From Ancylobacter polymorphus (GTDB lineage Bacteria; Pseudomonadota; Alphaproteobacteria; Rhizobiales; Xanthobacteraceae), in assembly GCF_022836935.1 (NCBI RefSeq), contig NZ_CP083239.1, positions 3,486,001-3,550,000 on the forward strand: a DNA stretch of 64,000 bases, written 5' to 3'. Below are positions 24,749 to 34,866 of the stretch, piece after piece. The notes under the pieces are model-generated. The model did not search any database, was not told the origin of the DNA, and saw nothing but the letters and a program-made list of their open reading frames with translations. Both the position numbers and the translations under genes were made by a program. Every line of letters starts with the position of its first letter. Position 1 is the stretch's first letter.

Positions 24749-25957
24749 ATGCGACCGCCCCGCTTCACCGGCAGTTTCACTCAGCAACCGCCGATCCCCG
24801 AAGACGCCATCGCCGCCGCCGAGGCGGTGATGCGATCGGGGCGGCTCCACCGCTACAATGTCGCCCCCGGCGAAGTGTCGGAGACGGCCCGGCTGGAGGA
24901 GGAATTCGCCCGGTGGCAGGGCGCGCGCTACTGCCTCGCCGTCGCCTCCGGCGGACAGGCGATGCAGATCGCGCTGCGGGCGGCGGGGGTGAAGCCGGGC
25001 GAGCGCGTGCTCACCAATGCCTTCACCCTGGCGCCGGTGCCGGGCGCGATTGCCGGCATCGGCGCGCTGCCGGTTTTGGTCGAGACGACGGACGACCTCG
25101 TCATCGACCTCGACGACCTCGCCGCCAAGGCGCGATCCTCCGGCGCCGGTGTCCTGCTGCTGTCGCATATGCGCGGTCATATCGCCGATATGGACCGGAT
25201 CGAGGCGGTGGCCCGCGCCCATGGGCTGCGCATCATCGAGGACTGCGCCCACACCATGGGCGCGCGCTGGAACGGTCGGAAATCGGGTTCTTTCGGCCTC
25301 GCCGGCTGCTTCAGCACCCAGACCTACAAGCACCTGAATTCCGGCGAGGGCGGGCTGCTGACCACCGACGACGCCGATCTGATGGCGCGGGCCGTGATCC
25401 TGTCCGGTTCCTACATGCTCTATGAGCGGCACCGCGCGGCACCGCCGGCCGAAGCCTTTGCCGAGGTGCGGCTCGACACGCCCAACATGTCGGCGCGCAT
25501 GGACAATCTGCGCGCCGCCCTGCTCCGCCCTCAGCTGGCGCGGATCGAAGACAATCTTGCCGGCTGGAACGGGCGCCATGACCGGATCGCCGCGCGGCTC
25601 GCCACGCACCCGGCGGTGCGGATGCCTTCACGCCCGCCGCAGGAAAGCTATGTCGGCTCCTCCATCCAGTTCCGCGTGCCGGCGCTGTCCGCCGCGGGCT
25701 GCACGGCCCTTCTTTCGGCAGCCGCCGAGCGGGGCGTGGAGCTGAAATGGTTCGGGGCGGCCGAGCCGGCCGGCTTCACCTCGGCGCATACTTCGTGGCG
25801 CTACATCGCCCGGCACGAATTGCCGCAGAGCGAGCGCGTGCTCGCAACCCTGTTCGACATGCGCATCCCCCTCACCTTCTCTCTCGACGATTGCGACCTC
25901 ATTGCCACCCATATTCTGGGTGCGCTGGACGAGACGCTGGCGGAGGGGGCTCGCTGA
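24749..25957 (+). CDS. DegT/DnrJ/EryC1/StrS-family aminotransferase
   Basis: A 402-residue PLP aminotransferase of the family best known from amino-sugar synthesis. It has the usual start QPPIPEDAIAAAEAVMRSGR, cofactor-ring residues in IIEDCAHTMGARWNG, and the PLP Lys in STQTYKHLNSGEGG. It starts 3 bp after the cuyA-like gene and shares one base with the racemase gene (TGATG). In a sulfonate operon it may aminate a keto or aldehyde sulfonate to feed the lyase, or deaminate a substrate; no sugar genes are nearby. That role is inference and would be unusual for this family. Confidence 0.87.
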   Translation: MRPPRFTGSFTQQPPIPEDAIAAAEAVMRSGRLHRYNVAPGEVSETARLEEEFARWQGARYCLAVASGGQAMQIALRAAGVKPGERVLTNAFTLAPVPGAIAGIGALPVLVETTDDLVIDLDDLAAKARSSGAGVLLLSHMRGHIADMDRIEAVARAHGLRIIEDCAHTMGARWNGRKSGSFGLAGCFSTQTYKHLNSGEGGLLTTDDADLMARAVILSGSYMLYERHRAAPPAEAFAEVRLDTPNMSARMDNLRAALLRPQLARIEDNLAGWNGRHDRIAARLATHPAVRMPSRPPQESYVGSSIQFRVPALSAAGCTALLSAAAERGVELKWFGAAEPAGFTSAHTSWRYIARHELPQSERVLATLFDMRIPLTFSLDDCDLIATHILGALDETLAEGAR

Positions 25958-26655
25958 TGCCGCGCCGGGTCGGAATTCTCGGCGGCATGGGCCCTCAGGC
26001 GACAGTGCTGTTGATGAGCAAGGTCATCGCGGCGGTGTCGGCGGCGGATGATCGGGACCATGTTCCCCTCATTGTCGACCAGAACCCGCAGGTGCCCTCC
26101 CGCATCGCCCGGCTGATCGAAGGCACGGGAGAAGACCCCGCGCCCGTGCTGGCGGCGATGGCGCGGCGGCTGGAGGCGGCCGGTGCCGAGGCGCTGGCCA
26201 TGCCCTGCAACACCGCGCACCATTTCGCCCCGGCGATTGCGGCGGCGGTGACGATCCCCCTGCTCGACATGGTGACGCTCTCCGTCGCCCATGCGGCGCG
26301 GATTGCCGGGCCCGACGGGCGGGTCGGCGTGCTCGCCTCGCCAGCGCTGCGCCGCATCGGCCTGTTTGACGGCCGGCTGGCACAGGCGGGGCTGACGGCG
26401 GTGTATCCCGACGACGAAGCCGCGCTGCTCGGCGCCATTCGCCGCATCAAGGCGGGGAATGCCGACGCCGAGGCGCGCGCGGCCTTCGAACGGGCTTCCG
26501 CGCAGCTCGTGGCGGCCGGCGTCGCCACGCAGATGATCGCCTGCACCGAATTCTCGCTCATCGCCGACAGTGCCGCCGAAGGCGCCCGCGCCTTCGACAC
26601 GCTGGATGTGCTGGTGGGCGCCATCGTCGATGTCTCGCTCGCGCGGGATGCCTGA
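25957..26655 (+). CDS. Aspartate/glutamate racemase-family protein
   Basis: A 232-residue PLP-independent racemase with GILGGMGPQATVLLM at the start, the first catalytic Cys in AMPCNTAHHF (about residue 82) and the second in IACTEFSLI (about 190). Both Cys are needed for two-base racemisation and both are present. Aspartate is the carboxylate analogue of cysteate, so an attractive role is interconversion of D- and L-cysteate ahead of the sulfo-lyase. That role is inference; the family call is firm. Confidence 0.9.
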   Translation: MPRRVGILGGMGPQATVLLMSKVIAAVSAADDRDHVPLIVDQNPQVPSRIARLIEGTGEDPAPVLAAMARRLEAAGAEALAMPCNTAHHFAPAIAAAVTIPLLDMVTLSVAHAARIAGPDGRVGVLASPALRRIGLFDGRLAQAGLTAVYPDDEAALLGAIRRIKAGNADAEARAAFERASAQLVAAGVATQMIACTEFSLIADSAAEGARAFDTLDVLVGAIVDVSLARDA

Positions 26656-26715
26656 ATTCACGGGCTCACAGAAGGCCCGGCAACCACGACCGACCTGACA
26701 GAGGAGTTAAGGGAC

Positions 26716-27708
26716 ATGAGCAAGACCATGCGGGGCCTGATGGCGGGCACCGTCGCCCTCATTCTTTCCGCCGGCTCCGCCTTTGCGGAGAAGATCGTCA
26801 TCGGCCATTTCGGCAATCCGACGCCGATGCAGGTGGCGCGGGCCGAGGGCCTGTTCGAGAAGGCCACCGGCTGGGAGATCGAATGGCGCAAGTTCGCCTC
26901 CGGCGCCGAGATCATCGCCGCCATGGCCTCCGGCGATGTCAAGGTGTCGGAGCTCGGCTCCTCGCCGATGACCATCGCCATGAGCCAGGGCGTGGACATC
27001 CAGATGTTCATGCTCGCCATCGTCATCGGCAAGGCCGAGAGCCTGATCGCCCGCGACGGCACCGGCATCGCCAGTGTCGCCGACCTGAAGGGCAAGCGCG
27101 TCGCCGTGCCGATCGGCTCCACCGCCCATTTCTCGCTCATGGGCGCGCTCCAGCATGAGAAGGTGCCGGTGAGCGAGGTCACCATCATGGGCATGCCGCC
27201 GGATCAGATCGCCGCCGCCTGGGAACAGGGGGCCATCGACGCCGCCTTCATCTGGGAGCCGGCACAGAGCCGCATCATCAAGACCGGCAAGCGCATTCTC
27301 GGCGCCGACACGACCGCCGCCTGGGGCTTCCCGACCTTTGACGGCTGGGTGGTGAACAAGGAATTCGCCGCCGCCCATGCCAAGGAAATGGCGGCCTTCG
27401 CCAAGGTGGCGGACGAGGCCAATGCGGCCTATCTCGCCAACCCGGCCGCCTGGAACGCGACCAGCCCGCAGGTGCTGACCATCGCCAAGATGACGGGCGC
27501 CGCGCCGGCGGAAATCCCGGAATCGCTGGCAGGCTACACCTTCGTGCCGCTCAAGGAGCAGCTGAGCGACAAATGGCTCGGCAGCGCCCCGGCGACGCTG
27601 AAGTCGACCGCCGAGTTCCTCAAGAGCGCCGGCCGCATCGAGAAGGTGGCGGAGAGCTACGCCCCCTTCGTCAATACCTCCATCGCCAAGGCCGCCACGG
27701 CCAAGTGA
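26716..27708 (+). CDS. tauA: Taurine/sulfonate ABC transporter, periplasmic binding protein (TauA-like)
   Basis: A 330-residue SsuA/TauA-family binding protein. Signal peptide residues 1-24 ([11 protein letters not shown]), mature start [20 protein letters not shown], and the TauA-type blocks [52 protein letters not shown] and [17 protein letters not shown] lies 8 bases before the start. It is followed by a strong hairpin and then the ATPase and permease genes, so expression is probably highest for this gene. Exact substrate could be taurine, cysteate, DHPS or sulfolactate. Confidence 0.88.
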   Translation: MSKTMRGLMAGTVALILSAGSAFAEKIVIGHFGNPTPMQVARAEGLFEKATGWEIEWRKFASGAEIIAAMASGDVKVSELGSSPMTIAMSQGVDIQMFMLAIVIGKAESLIARDGTGIASVADLKGKRVAVPIGSTAHFSLMGALQHEKVPVSEVTIMGMPPDQIAAAWEQGAIDAAFIWEPAQSRIIKTGKRILGADTTAAWGFPTFDGWVVNKEFAAAHAKEMAAFAKVADEANAAYLANPAAWNATSPQVLTIAKMTGAAPAEIPESLAGYTFVPLKEQLSDKWLGSAPATLKSTAEFLKSAGRIEKVAESYAPFVNTSIAKAATAK

Positions 27709-27720
27709 GGCCCCGCATTG

Positions 27721-27753
27721 CGCCGGGTGGGCGGTCCTGCCGCCCGCCCGGCG
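27721..27753 (+). terminator. Strong intra-operon hairpin between tauA and tauB
   Basis: A 14-bp stem (CGCCGGGTGGGCGG / CCGCCCGCCCGGCG, one G-T wobble) with a 5-base loop lies 12 bp after tauA. No T-run follows. Such hairpins after binding-protein genes usually protect the upstream mRNA or attenuate read-through, giving excess binding protein over transporter. Confidence 0.6.
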
Positions 27754-27769
27754 TTCCGGAGGACATGCA

Positions 27770-28558
27770 ATGGTGCTCATCGTCGACGACGTGTCCGTCG
27801 TCTACCCCGCGGCCAATGGCCGACCGCCGGTCGAGGCGCTGCGCAAGATCGACCTGACGATGGACCGCAACGATTTCGTTGTCGCCCTCGGCGCGTCGGG
27901 TTGCGGCAAGTCGACCCTTCTCAACCTGCTGGCCGGCTTCCTCTCGCCCAGTTCCGGCTCCATACGGCTCGACGGCGCCGCCGTCACCGGGCCGGGAGCC
28001 GACCGCTCGGTGGTGTTTCAGAAGCACGCGCTGATGCCCTGGCTGAATGTGCGCGACAATGTGGCCTTCGGCCTGAAGATGCAGGACGTGCCGCCGCGCG
28101 AGCGCTACGCCACGGCGGAAAAATACATCGCGCTTCTGGGGCTGGACGGCTTCCAGGGCTCGCCGGTCTACCAGCTCTCCGGCGGCATGCAGCAGCGTGT
28201 CGGCATCGCCCGCGCGCTCACCTGCGATCCCCGCGTGCTGTTGATGGACGAGCCGCTCGGCGCGCTCGACGCGCTGACCCGCGAGAAGGCGCAGCAGCTG
28301 ATCCTGCGGGTGTGGCACAGCACCGGCAAGGCGGTGTTCTTCATCACGCATGATGTGGAGGAAGCGCTGTTCATGGGCACGCGGCTCATCGTCATGTCGC
28401 CGCGCCCGGGCCGCATCGCCCATCGCTTCGACCTGCCCTTCTCCCGGCGCTTCCTGGACGGGGCGTCCGCGCGCGAGGTGAAGGCCTCCCCCGATTTCAT
28501 CGCCCTGCGCGAACAGGTGCTGGGCATCATCTTTGCCGACGAGGAAGCCGCCGCATGA
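27770..28558 (+). CDS. tauB: Sulfonate/taurine ABC transporter ATP-binding protein (TauB/SsuB-like)
   Basis: A 262-residue ATPase. Walker A is [18 protein letters not shown]-loop [15 protein letters not shown], signature [15 protein letters not shown], Walker [18 protein letters not shown] and H-loop [29 protein letters not shown] is characteristic of TauB/SsuB. Its stop overlaps the permease start by ATGA. Confidence 0.93.
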   Translation: MVLIVDDVSVVYPAANGRPPVEALRKIDLTMDRNDFVVALGASGCGKSTLLNLLAGFLSPSSGSIRLDGAAVTGPGADRSVVFQKHALMPWLNVRDNVAFGLKMQDVPPRERYATAEKYIALLGLDGFQGSPVYQLSGGMQQRVGIARALTCDPRVLLMDEPLGALDALTREKAQQLILRVWHSTGKAVFFITHDVEEALFMGTRLIVMSPRPGRIAHRFDLPFSRRFLDGASAREVKASPDFIALREQVLGIIFADEEAAA

Positions 28559-29442
28559 GCCCCGTCGATCACATCGGCCCCGTCGAACAAAATCCGCGCC
28601 CGCGCCTCGCGTCCCGGCTGGCGAGGCTGGCGCGCGGCCGCTCGGTCAAGCCCGGCCAGGCGTACGGCGTGCCGGGCGACGGCGACACGCTGTGGCTGTC
28701 GCTGCTTTCCATCGCGCTGCTGCTTGTCGTCTGGTGGCTCGTCACCGCCATGGGCTGGGTCAAGCCGCTGTTCCTGCCTTCGCCCGGCGCGGTGGTGCAG
28801 AAATTCATGGATATCGCCCGCGACGGTTTCACCAACACGCCCTTCTGGCAGCACATCGCGATTTCCACCGCGCGGGTGTTCGGCGCCTTTCTGCTCGCCT
28901 GCGTCATCGGCATCCCGCTCGGGCTGGCCATGGGCATGAGCCCGGCCCTGCGCGGCATTCTCGACCCGCCGATCGAGTTCTACCGGCCGATACCGCCGCT
29001 CGCCTATCTGCCGCTGATGATCATCTGGTTCGGCATCGGCGAACTCTCCAAGGTGCTGCTCATCTTCCTCAGCGTCTTCGCACCCGTCGCGCTCGGCGCG
29101 CGGGCGGGGGTGAAATCGGCGGCGATCGAGCAGATCCACGCCGCCTATTCCTTCGGTGCCTCGCGCTGGAAGGTGCTGCGCTATGTGATCCTGCCGGCCT
29201 CGCTGCCGGAAATCCTCACCGCCATGCGGATCGGCATCGGCTTCGGCTGGACCACTTTGGTGGCCGCCGAAATGATCGCGGCGACCGAGGGGCTTGGCTA
29301 CATGGTGCTCTCCGCCAGCCAGTTCCTGCAAACCTCCACCGTCATCATGGGCATCGTCGTCATCGCGGCGATCGCCTACCTCTTCGACATGCTGATGCGC
29401 CTGATCGAGCGCCGTATTGTGCCCTGGAAGGGCAAGATGTGA
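28555..29442 (+). CDS. tauC: Sulfonate/taurine ABC transporter permease (TauC-like)
   Basis: A 295-residue inner-membrane permease with about six helices. It has [65 protein letters not shown], the EAA loop [20 protein letters not shown], and [20 protein letters not shown]. All are TauC/SsuC hallmarks. A single permease gene implies a homodimer. The hpsN-like gene starts 8 bp later. Confidence 0.92.
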   Translation: MSPVDHIGPVEQNPRPRLASRLARLARGRSVKPGQAYGVPGDGDTLWLSLLSIALLLVVWWLVTAMGWVKPLFLPSPGAVVQKFMDIARDGFTNTPFWQHIAISTARVFGAFLLACVIGIPLGLAMGMSPALRGILDPPIEFYRPIPPLAYLPLMIIWFGIGELSKVLLIFLSVFAPVALGARAGVKSAAIEQIHAAYSFGASRWKVLRYVILPASLPEILTAMRIGIGFGWTTLVAAEMIAATEGLGYMVLSASQFLQTSTVIMGIVVIAAIAYLFDMLMRLIERRIVPWKGKM

Positions 29443-29450
29443 GCCCTGCC

Positions 29451-30761
29451 ATGACCGTGACCTATCTGAAGAAAGCCACCCGCACCGCCCATTCCGACGA
29501 AGGCGACGTGCGCGAGGCCGTGGCCGCCCTGCTCGCCGCCATCGACGAGGAAGGCGAGGACGCGGTCCGCCGCTTCTCCCGCGCATTCGACAAATGGGAA
29601 GGCGAGATCGTCCTCTCGCCCGAGGCGCGGCAGGCCGCCATTGCCCGTGTGCCTGAGAAGACCAAGGACGACATACGCTTCGCCCATGCCAACATCGCCC
29701 GCTTCGCACAGGCGCAGAAGGCAACGGTGCTCGATTGCAGCGTCGAGGTGATCCCCGGCCTGATGGCCGGGCAGCGGCAGATTCCGGTCGAGGCGGCCGG
29801 CTGCTACGTCCCCGGCGGGCGCTATGCCCATATCGCCAGCGCGATCATGACCATCACCACAGCGCGGGTGGCGGGGGTGCGCCATATCGTGGCCTGTTCG
29901 CCGCCCCGGCCGGGGGACGGCATTCCGCCCGAGATCGTCTTCGCCATGGATTTGTGCGGGGCGGACGTGATCCTCAATCTCGGCGGCGTGCAGGGCGTGG
30001 CGGCGATGGCCAATGGCCTGTTCGGCCTGCCGAAGGCCGACGTGCTCGCCGGACCCGGCAACCAGTATGTCGCCGAGGCCAAGCGCATTCTCTACGGCCG
30101 CGTCGGCATCGACATGTTCGCCGGGCCGACCGACAGCATGATCCTCGCCGACGCCACGGCGGATGCCGAGTTCATCGCCAATGACCTGATCGGCCAGGCC
30201 GAACACGGCTACAACTCGCCGGTATGGCTGGCGACGACCTCGGCCGCCCTCGCCGAGGCGGTCATGGCGCGCGTGCCCGCTCTGATCGAGGCGCTACCCG
30301 AGCCGAACCATTCCAGCGCCCGCGCCGCCTGGGCGGACTATGCCGAGGTGATGCTGTGCGCGGATGCCGAGGAGATGGCCGCCGTTGCCGACCGCTACGC
30401 TCCCGAGCACCTCCACGTGCAGGCGGCGGATCTCGACTGGTGGCTCGGTCGCCTTCAGGCCTATGGCTCGCTGTTCCTCGGCGAGGAAACGACCGTGGCC
30501 TTTGGCGACAAGACCTCCGGCCCCAACCATGTGCTGCCCACCTCAGGCGCGGCGCGCTATACGGGCGGGCTGTCCGTGCATAAATTCATGAAGACGGTCA
30601 CCTGGCAGCGCGCCACCCGCGCGGCGGCGCGCGAGCTGGGCGTGGTCACGGCCCGCATTTCGCGCAAGGAAGGCATGGAAGGCCATGCCCGCAGCGCCGA
30701 TGTGCGCCTTGCCCGCTTCTTCCCCGGCGAGACCTTCGATCTCGCGCCGGCGGAGGAGTGA
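29451..30761 (+). CDS. hpsN: Sulfopropanediol 3-dehydrogenase (HpsN-like, histidinol-dehydrogenase homologue)
   Basis: A 436-residue NAD-dependent dehydrogenase of the HisD superfamily. It differs from biosynthetic HisD and resembles HpsN, which oxidises 2,3-dihydroxypropane-1-sulfonate (DHPS) to sulfolactate: MTVTYLKKATRTAHSDEGDV, FAHANIARFAQAQKATVL, AGCYVPGGRYAHIASAIMT, LAGPGNQYVAEAKRILYGRV, LIGQAEHGYNSPVWL and SGAARYTGGLSVHKFMKTVT. The catalytic/zinc-ligand region GQAEHG is intact. Linkage to TauABC and a CuyA-like lyase supports a sulfonate role over histidine synthesis. Last gene of the operon. The assignment rests on remembered HpsN sequence similarity. Confidence 0.8.
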   Translation: MTVTYLKKATRTAHSDEGDVREAVAALLAAIDEEGEDAVRRFSRAFDKWEGEIVLSPEARQAAIARVPEKTKDDIRFAHANIARFAQAQKATVLDCSVEVIPGLMAGQRQIPVEAAGCYVPGGRYAHIASAIMTITTARVAGVRHIVACSPPRPGDGIPPEIVFAMDLCGADVILNLGGVQGVAAMANGLFGLPKADVLAGPGNQYVAEAKRILYGRVGIDMFAGPTDSMILADATADAEFIANDLIGQAEHGYNSPVWLATTSAALAEAVMARVPALIEALPEPNHSSARAAWADYAEVMLCADAEEMAAVADRYAPEHLHVQAADLDWWLGRLQAYGSLFLGEETTVAFGDKTSGPNHVLPTSGAARYTGGLSVHKFMKTVTWQRATRAAARELGVVTARISRKEGMEGHARSADVRLARFFPGETFDLAPAEE

Positions 30762-30933
30762 GGGGAAAGCTCCCGCCGCAGAGGAACGGCCGGCGGTCTC
30801 GCCTTCGGCGAGCTGCCACTCGTCGCTGGGGCTGGCGATGAAGGGGGTGCAGGGCTCGGCCGGGCAACGGCCGCATGGAGGCCGCCCGCAGGGCCTTGTT
30901 CGCCGTCTCAAAGTCCAACCGATCCGGGCAGAA

Positions 30934-31332
30934 CTACGCCGCGTTTTCGCGCGCCACCAACGTCACCGTTGGCGGCTCGTCAGCGATAACGTCCAGACAG
31001 GTTGTGCCTGTCACACAGCGGAAGTGATGGGCTTCCTCATAACTCTCTTTGACCGCAGGCTGATTGAGAAGAAAGTCAGCCCCCTCCATCCGATAGAGGA
31101 AATGTTCACCAACAAGTCCCTCGGAATTTGGATAGTCCTCAAGATTCAAGACGTGCTCATCGCACATCCGCATTAGATAGATATTTTCGAAGACGACCTT
31201 GAGCGCCTTGTTGTCATCGTGAGGGACGACAAAGTACGCGACGACGCGCCGCCCGTCAGAAGAAAGACGGATGATTTCACTGAGGCTACACTTAATCGGC
31301 ACCTCAAGAGGTATCGGAACATAAAGCGCCAT
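30934..31332 (-). CDS. Hypothetical protein of lower GC content (132 aa)
   Basis: No family recognised. The 132-residue product has no signal peptide or membrane helix; it is acidic-polar with VRV-like beta patches (RRVVAYFVVPHDDNKALKVV), a Cys-containing IYLMRMCDEHVLN and a second Cys pair region FRCVTGTTCLDVI. Codon use is distinctly less GC-rich than its neighbours (for example AAGTTT, GATATT type codons), and about 170 bp of uncoded DNA lie on each side, so it was probably acquired separately. A GGAGAG-like ribosome site precedes the ATG at 31332. Could be a small toxin-system or immunity-type protein, but nothing in the sequence shows this. Confidence 0.6.
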   Translation of the reverse strand: MALYVPIPLEVPIKCSLSEIIRLSSDGRRVVAYFVVPHDDNKALKVVFENIYLMRMCDEHVLNLEDYPNSEGLVGEHFLYRMEGADFLLNQPAVKESYEEAHHFRCVTGTTCLDVIADEPPTVTLVARENAA

Positions 31333-31518
31333 GCGCCTCTCCAGAAAATTTGGCTTAGAGAGTTCGATTCACTATTCCACTTGGACCGCCGCCTGAAAAA
31401 GCGGGGTCAGCGGGGCTCCGAGACAGCTCAGGCAGCCCCAACCCAAGCTGAGCACAGCCTAAGGCGCGAGACCTCCCGGAGCGGTCACCGGTCTAAGGCC
31501 GGGGCGACACTCCCCCTC

Positions 31519-32886
31519 CTACCCCCTCCCCGCGCCAGGCTCCGCCTCCTGCCGATAGGCGGACTGGTCGATGCCGTGGCGGCGCAGCTTGTCGTAGAGC
31601 GTCTTGCGCGGGATGCCGAGGCGCTTCAGCGTCGCCTGGATGTCGCCGCGCGTGGCGGCCAAAGCGTCGCGGATCTGCGCCGCCTCAAAGGCCTCCACCC
31701 GCTCGGGCAAGCTGGCGCCGGGCTCCTCTTCCGCCGCCATCGCCGCCGGCGCCGGCGCCGGCTCGACGAGGCCGAGCGCGACCCGTTCGACGTAATGCAC
31801 CAGCTCGCGCACATTGCCGGGCCAGTCATGGGTGGCGAGATGCGCGCGGATCGCCGGCGTCACCATCGGCACCGGGCGGCGGAAGCGCTTGGCGGAACGG
31901 GCGAGAAAATGCCCGAACAGCAGCGCGATATCGGCCCGGCGCTCGCGCAGCGGGGGAATGCGCACGGTGGCGACGTGCAGGCGGTAATACAGGTCCTCGC
32001 GGAAACCGCCCCGCCGCACCAGTTCGAGCAGGTCGATCTTCGAGGCCGCCACCACGCGGATATCGACCTTGCGCACCTCATTGGTGCCGAGCGGGGCGAT
32101 CTCGCGCGCTTCCAGCACGCGCAGCAGCTTCACCTGCAGCGCCGGCGACATCGCCTCGATCTCGTCGAGAAACAGCGTGCCGCCATGGGCATGTTCCATG
32201 CGCCCGATGCGCTTCTTGACCGCGCCGGTGAAGGAGCCGGGCTCGTGGCCGAACAATTCGCTCTCGATCACCGTTTCCGGCACCGCGCCGCAATTGACCG
32301 CGACCAGCGGGCGGGCGGCGCGCCGGCTCCAGCGGTGCAGCGCCTGCGCCACCACTTCCTTGCCGGTGCCGGTCTCGCCTTCCACCAGCACATCGACATC
32401 GGCATCGGCGAGCTGGCGCAGCGTCTGGCGCAGCCTTTCCATGGAGGGCGTGGTGCCGAGCAGCGGCATGTCCGCACTCGCCTCCTCCGCCGCTTGCCGC
32501 AAGGCGCGGTTGTCGAGCACGAGGCGGCGCTTTTCCAGCGCGTGCCGCACCGTGCCGAGCAGCCGGTCGAGCGGATAGGGCTTGGCGATGAAATCATACG
32601 CCCCCTCGCGCATCGCCTCGACCGCCATGGTGATGTCGCCATGGCCGGTGATGAGGATCACCGGCAGGTCCGGGTCCATGTGCTTGAGCCGGCGGAACAG
32701 TTCGAGCCCGTCCATGCCGGGCATGCGCACATCGCTCACCACCACGCCGGTGAAGGCGGCGTCGAGCCCGTCAAGCGCGGCGGCGGCGGAGGCATAGGCC
32801 ACGACCTCATGGCCGGCGAGCATCAGCGCCTGCATATTGGCGGCGCGCAGCGTCGCGTCGTCGTCGATGAAAGCCACATCCATCAC
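31519..32886 (-). CDS. dctD: C4-dicarboxylate two-component response regulator DctD (sigma-54 activator)
   Basis: A 455-residue NtrC-type activator. Receiver domain at residues 1-120 (phospho-Asp in [12 protein letters not shown], Lys in [10 protein letters not shown]), AAA+ domain at about 143-375 (Walker [12 protein letters not shown], sigma-54 contact loop GSFTGA in place of the common GAFTGA, Walker [20 protein letters not shown] region) and a Fis-type HTH at the end ([20 protein letters not shown]). It should activate dctA with sigma-54 in response to dicarboxylates sensed by DctB. Its ATG overlaps the dctB stop by 4 bp (ATGA). Confidence 0.92.
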   Translation of the reverse strand: MMDVAFIDDDATLRAANMQALMLAGHEVVAYASAAAALDGLDAAFTGVVVSDVRMPGMDGLELFRRLKHMDPDLPVILITGHGDITMAVEAMREGAYDFIAKPYPLDRLLGTVRHALEKRRLVLDNRALRQAAEEASADMPLLGTTPSMERLRQTLRQLADADVDVLVEGETGTGKEVVAQALHRWSRRAARPLVAVNCGAVPETVIESELFGHEPGSFTGAVKKRIGRMEHAHGGTLFLDEIEAMSPALQVKLLRVLEAREIAPLGTNEVRKVDIRVVAASKIDLLELVRRGGFREDLYYRLHVATVRIPPLRERRADIALLFGHFLARSAKRFRRPVPMVTPAIRAHLATHDWPGNVRELVHYVERVALGLVEPAPAPAAMAAEEEPGASLPERVEAFEAAQIRDALAATRGDIQATLKRLGIPRKTLYDKLRRHGIDQSAYRQEAEPGAGRG

Positions 32887-34721
32887 GGCACCCGCGGCAG
32901 GCTGAGAGTGAACACCGCCCCGTCCTGATTGGCGGCGGCGAGCGTGCCGCCGAATTCGGCGACGATGTCGTGCGAAATCACCAGCCCGAGGCCGAGCCCC
33001 GCCGGCTTGGTGGTGGTGAAGGGAATGAACAGCGCGTCCAGCACCGCCGCCGGCAGGCCGGGGCCATTATCGGCGAGGGTGAGCAACACCCGCTCGCCCT
33101 CCGCCCGCGCCGCGAGCCGCACACGGCCGCCGGGCCGGCTGGCCAGCGCCTCCAGCGCGTTCTGCAGCAGATTGACCAGCACCTGTTCCAGCCGCACCCG
33201 CTCGGCGCGGACGAGGAAGTCCTCCGGCCCCATGTCGAGCTCCAGCGCCACCTCCTGCTCCTTCAGCCGGTAGCCGACGAGCAGCAGCGCCCCGTCCACC
33301 GCCGCGCGCAGCGACACCGGGCCGAGCGGACCCGGGGCCTTGCGCGCGAAGGCCCGGAGTTCGCCGGTGATGGCGCCGATCCGCTCGGTGAGGCCGACAA
33401 TGGTGGCGAGATTGCCGGAGGCGCTGCCCGTGTCGCCGCGCGCCAGCAGCATCGCCCCGCTTTCGGCGAAGGTGCGGATGGCCGCCACCGGCTGGTTCAC
33501 CTCATGCGCGACGCTGGCGGCGATCTGGCCGAGCACCGCGAGCTTGCTGGCCTGCACCAGTTCGTCCTGCAGACCCTGCAGCGCCGCTTGCGCGTGCTGG
33601 CGCTGGTCCATTTCCTCGCGCAGCCGGTCATTGGCCGCGCTCAGTTCCAGCGTGCGCGCCTCCACCCGCCGCTCCAGTTCGCGCCGCGCCCGGCTCTCGC
33701 GCCGGCGCTTGCGCAGCGCCTGCCGGCGGCGCGACCCGATGAGCGCCAGAGCGCCCATCAGCAGCGCGCCAGCGAGAACGGCGAGCACCCGCGCGGCGGC
33801 GATGCTCACCTCGGCGGCGGCGGTGATCGGGCTGAGCACATGCAGCGTCCAGCCGGTGGTGGGCACCGGCGCCGCCGCCTCGACAAAGGTCCGCGCCGCG
33901 CCGCCCTCCGGCATCGTCACGCGGACGCGGTTATCGCCCTCGGCGGTGATCGGCAGCGGGCTGAGCGCGGCGTCGCCGAATTGCAGGCTGGCGCGAATGC
34001 GCGCCCGTTCGGCCTCGGGGATCAGCGCGGTCGCGTGAAACTGCCAGCCGGGCACGCTGGTCACCAGCACGATCTGGCGCGTATCGGTGACGAAGATCGG
34101 GCTGTCGAGCCGGCGCCATTCCGCCTCCACCTCGGCGAACACCGCCTTGACCACGATGACGCCGATCAGCCCCGCCGGGCTGTCGATCCGCCGGGCCAGA
34201 TAAAGTCCCGGCTGCCGGCTCACCGTGCCGAAGGCGAAGTGCTCGGCCGCCCCTTCCGTCAGCGCCTGGCGGAAATAGGGCCGGAACGCATAGTCATTGC
34301 CGACGAAGGAGGTCGGGTCGCGGTAATTGCTCGCGGCCACCGCGACGCCCTGCCGGTCGAGCAGATAGATCACGCTGGCGCGCGTGCCGGCGGCGAGCGC
34401 CTCGAACTTCGCGTCGAGCCCGCGCAGCACCGCCGGATCGCGCCGCGTCAGCGCCGTGCGCACATCGGGATCCTGCGCCAGCACCACCGGCAGGGAGCGC
34501 TGCTTCTCGATCTCGCTGCGCAGCATCGCCGCCCGCAGCCCGGCCGCCGCCTCCGCCTCCCGGCTCAGCTGCGCCATCACCCAGACCTCGGCGCCGCGCC
34601 GTGCCATCTGGTCGAGCACCGCCAGCAGGATCAGCGCGGCAAGGAGCGCCACGACATAGCGCGCGTGTCCGCGGCGCCGGAGCCAGAGGCGGAGACGGAT
34701 CAGGCCGGGGATAGACCGCAC
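32883..34721 (-). CDS. dctB: C4-dicarboxylate sensor histidine kinase DctB
   Basis: A 612-residue membrane kinase. TM1 lies near residues 22-38 ([17 protein letters not shown]), followed by a periplasmic double-PAS sensor region of about 250 residues ([48 protein letters not shown]), TM2 ([18 protein letters not shown]), a coiled-coil linker, the H-box [20 protein letters not shown], and the ATPase domain with N-box [13 protein letters not shown]1 LADNGPGLP and G2 [14 protein letters not shown] chose the GTG at 34721 because AGGAGG stands 6 bp upstream; the frame is open to 34784 but that part overlaps the operator region. Divergent from dctA. Confidence 0.9.
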   Translation of the reverse strand: MRSIPGLIRLRLWLRRRGHARYVVALLAALILLAVLDQMARRGAEVWVMAQLSREAEAAAGLRAAMLRSEIEKQRSLPVVLAQDPDVRTALTRRDPAVLRGLDAKFEALAAGTRASVIYLLDRQGVAVAASNYRDPTSFVGNDYAFRPYFRQALTEGAAEHFAFGTVSRQPGLYLARRIDSPAGLIGVIVVKAVFAEVEAEWRRLDSPIFVTDTRQIVLVTSVPGWQFHATALIPEAERARIRASLQFGDAALSPLPITAEGDNRVRVTMPEGGAARTFVEAAAPVPTTGWTLHVLSPITAAAEVSIAAARVLAVLAGALLMGALALIGSRRRQALRKRRRESRARRELERRVEARTLELSAANDRLREEMDQRQHAQAALQGLQDELVQASKLAVLGQIAASVAHEVNQPVAAIRTFAESGAMLLARGDTGSASGNLATIVGLTERIGAITGELRAFARKAPGPLGPVSLRAAVDGALLLVGYRLKEQEVALELDMGPEDFLVRAERVRLEQVLVNLLQNALEALASRPGGRVRLAARAEGERVLLTLADNGPGLPAAVLDALFIPFTTTKPAGLGLGLVISHDIVAEFGGTLAAANQDGAVFTLSLPRVP

Positions 34722-34732
34722 GCTGCGCCTCC

Positions 34733-34750
34733 TGTGCGGAAAGTCGCACG
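34733..34750. promoter_or_regulatory. DctD-type upstream operator 1
   Basis: TGTGCGGAAAGTCGCACG, an 18-bp imperfect palindrome (TGTGCGG / TCGCACG halves), matching the perfect one at 34766-34783. The centres are 33 bp apart, three helical turns, so bound dimers would lie on one face of the DNA. This is the standard tandem arrangement for DctD at dctA. Confidence 0.7.
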
Positions 34751-34765
34751 AACCGCCCGCCAATC

Positions 34766-34783
34766 TGTGCGATATTTCGCACA
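34766..34783. promoter_or_regulatory. DctD-type upstream operator 2
   Basis: TGTGCGATATTTCGCACA, a perfect 18-bp palindrome (7-bp arms, 4-bp centre), about 100 bp upstream of the -24/-12 promoter of dctA. Together with operator 1 it forms the probable enhancer for DctD. Confidence 0.75.
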
Positions 34784-34866
34784 TTCTGTCGAGAGCGTTC
34801 CGAACCAGCGCCCGCCACCTCTTATTTCACAATGACTTAGAAGCCATGCCGGGGACGAGCGCCCGC

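Noticed and set aside
22715..25609. Long minus-strand frame running through LysR, cuyA-like and aminotransferase genes
   Set aside because: Antisense artefact of high GC; it reads across genes of both orientations and has no protein similarity.
30762..30933. Possible gene remnant after hpsN on the minus strand
   Set aside because: Short frames exist in two registers but neither matches a family that I recognise.
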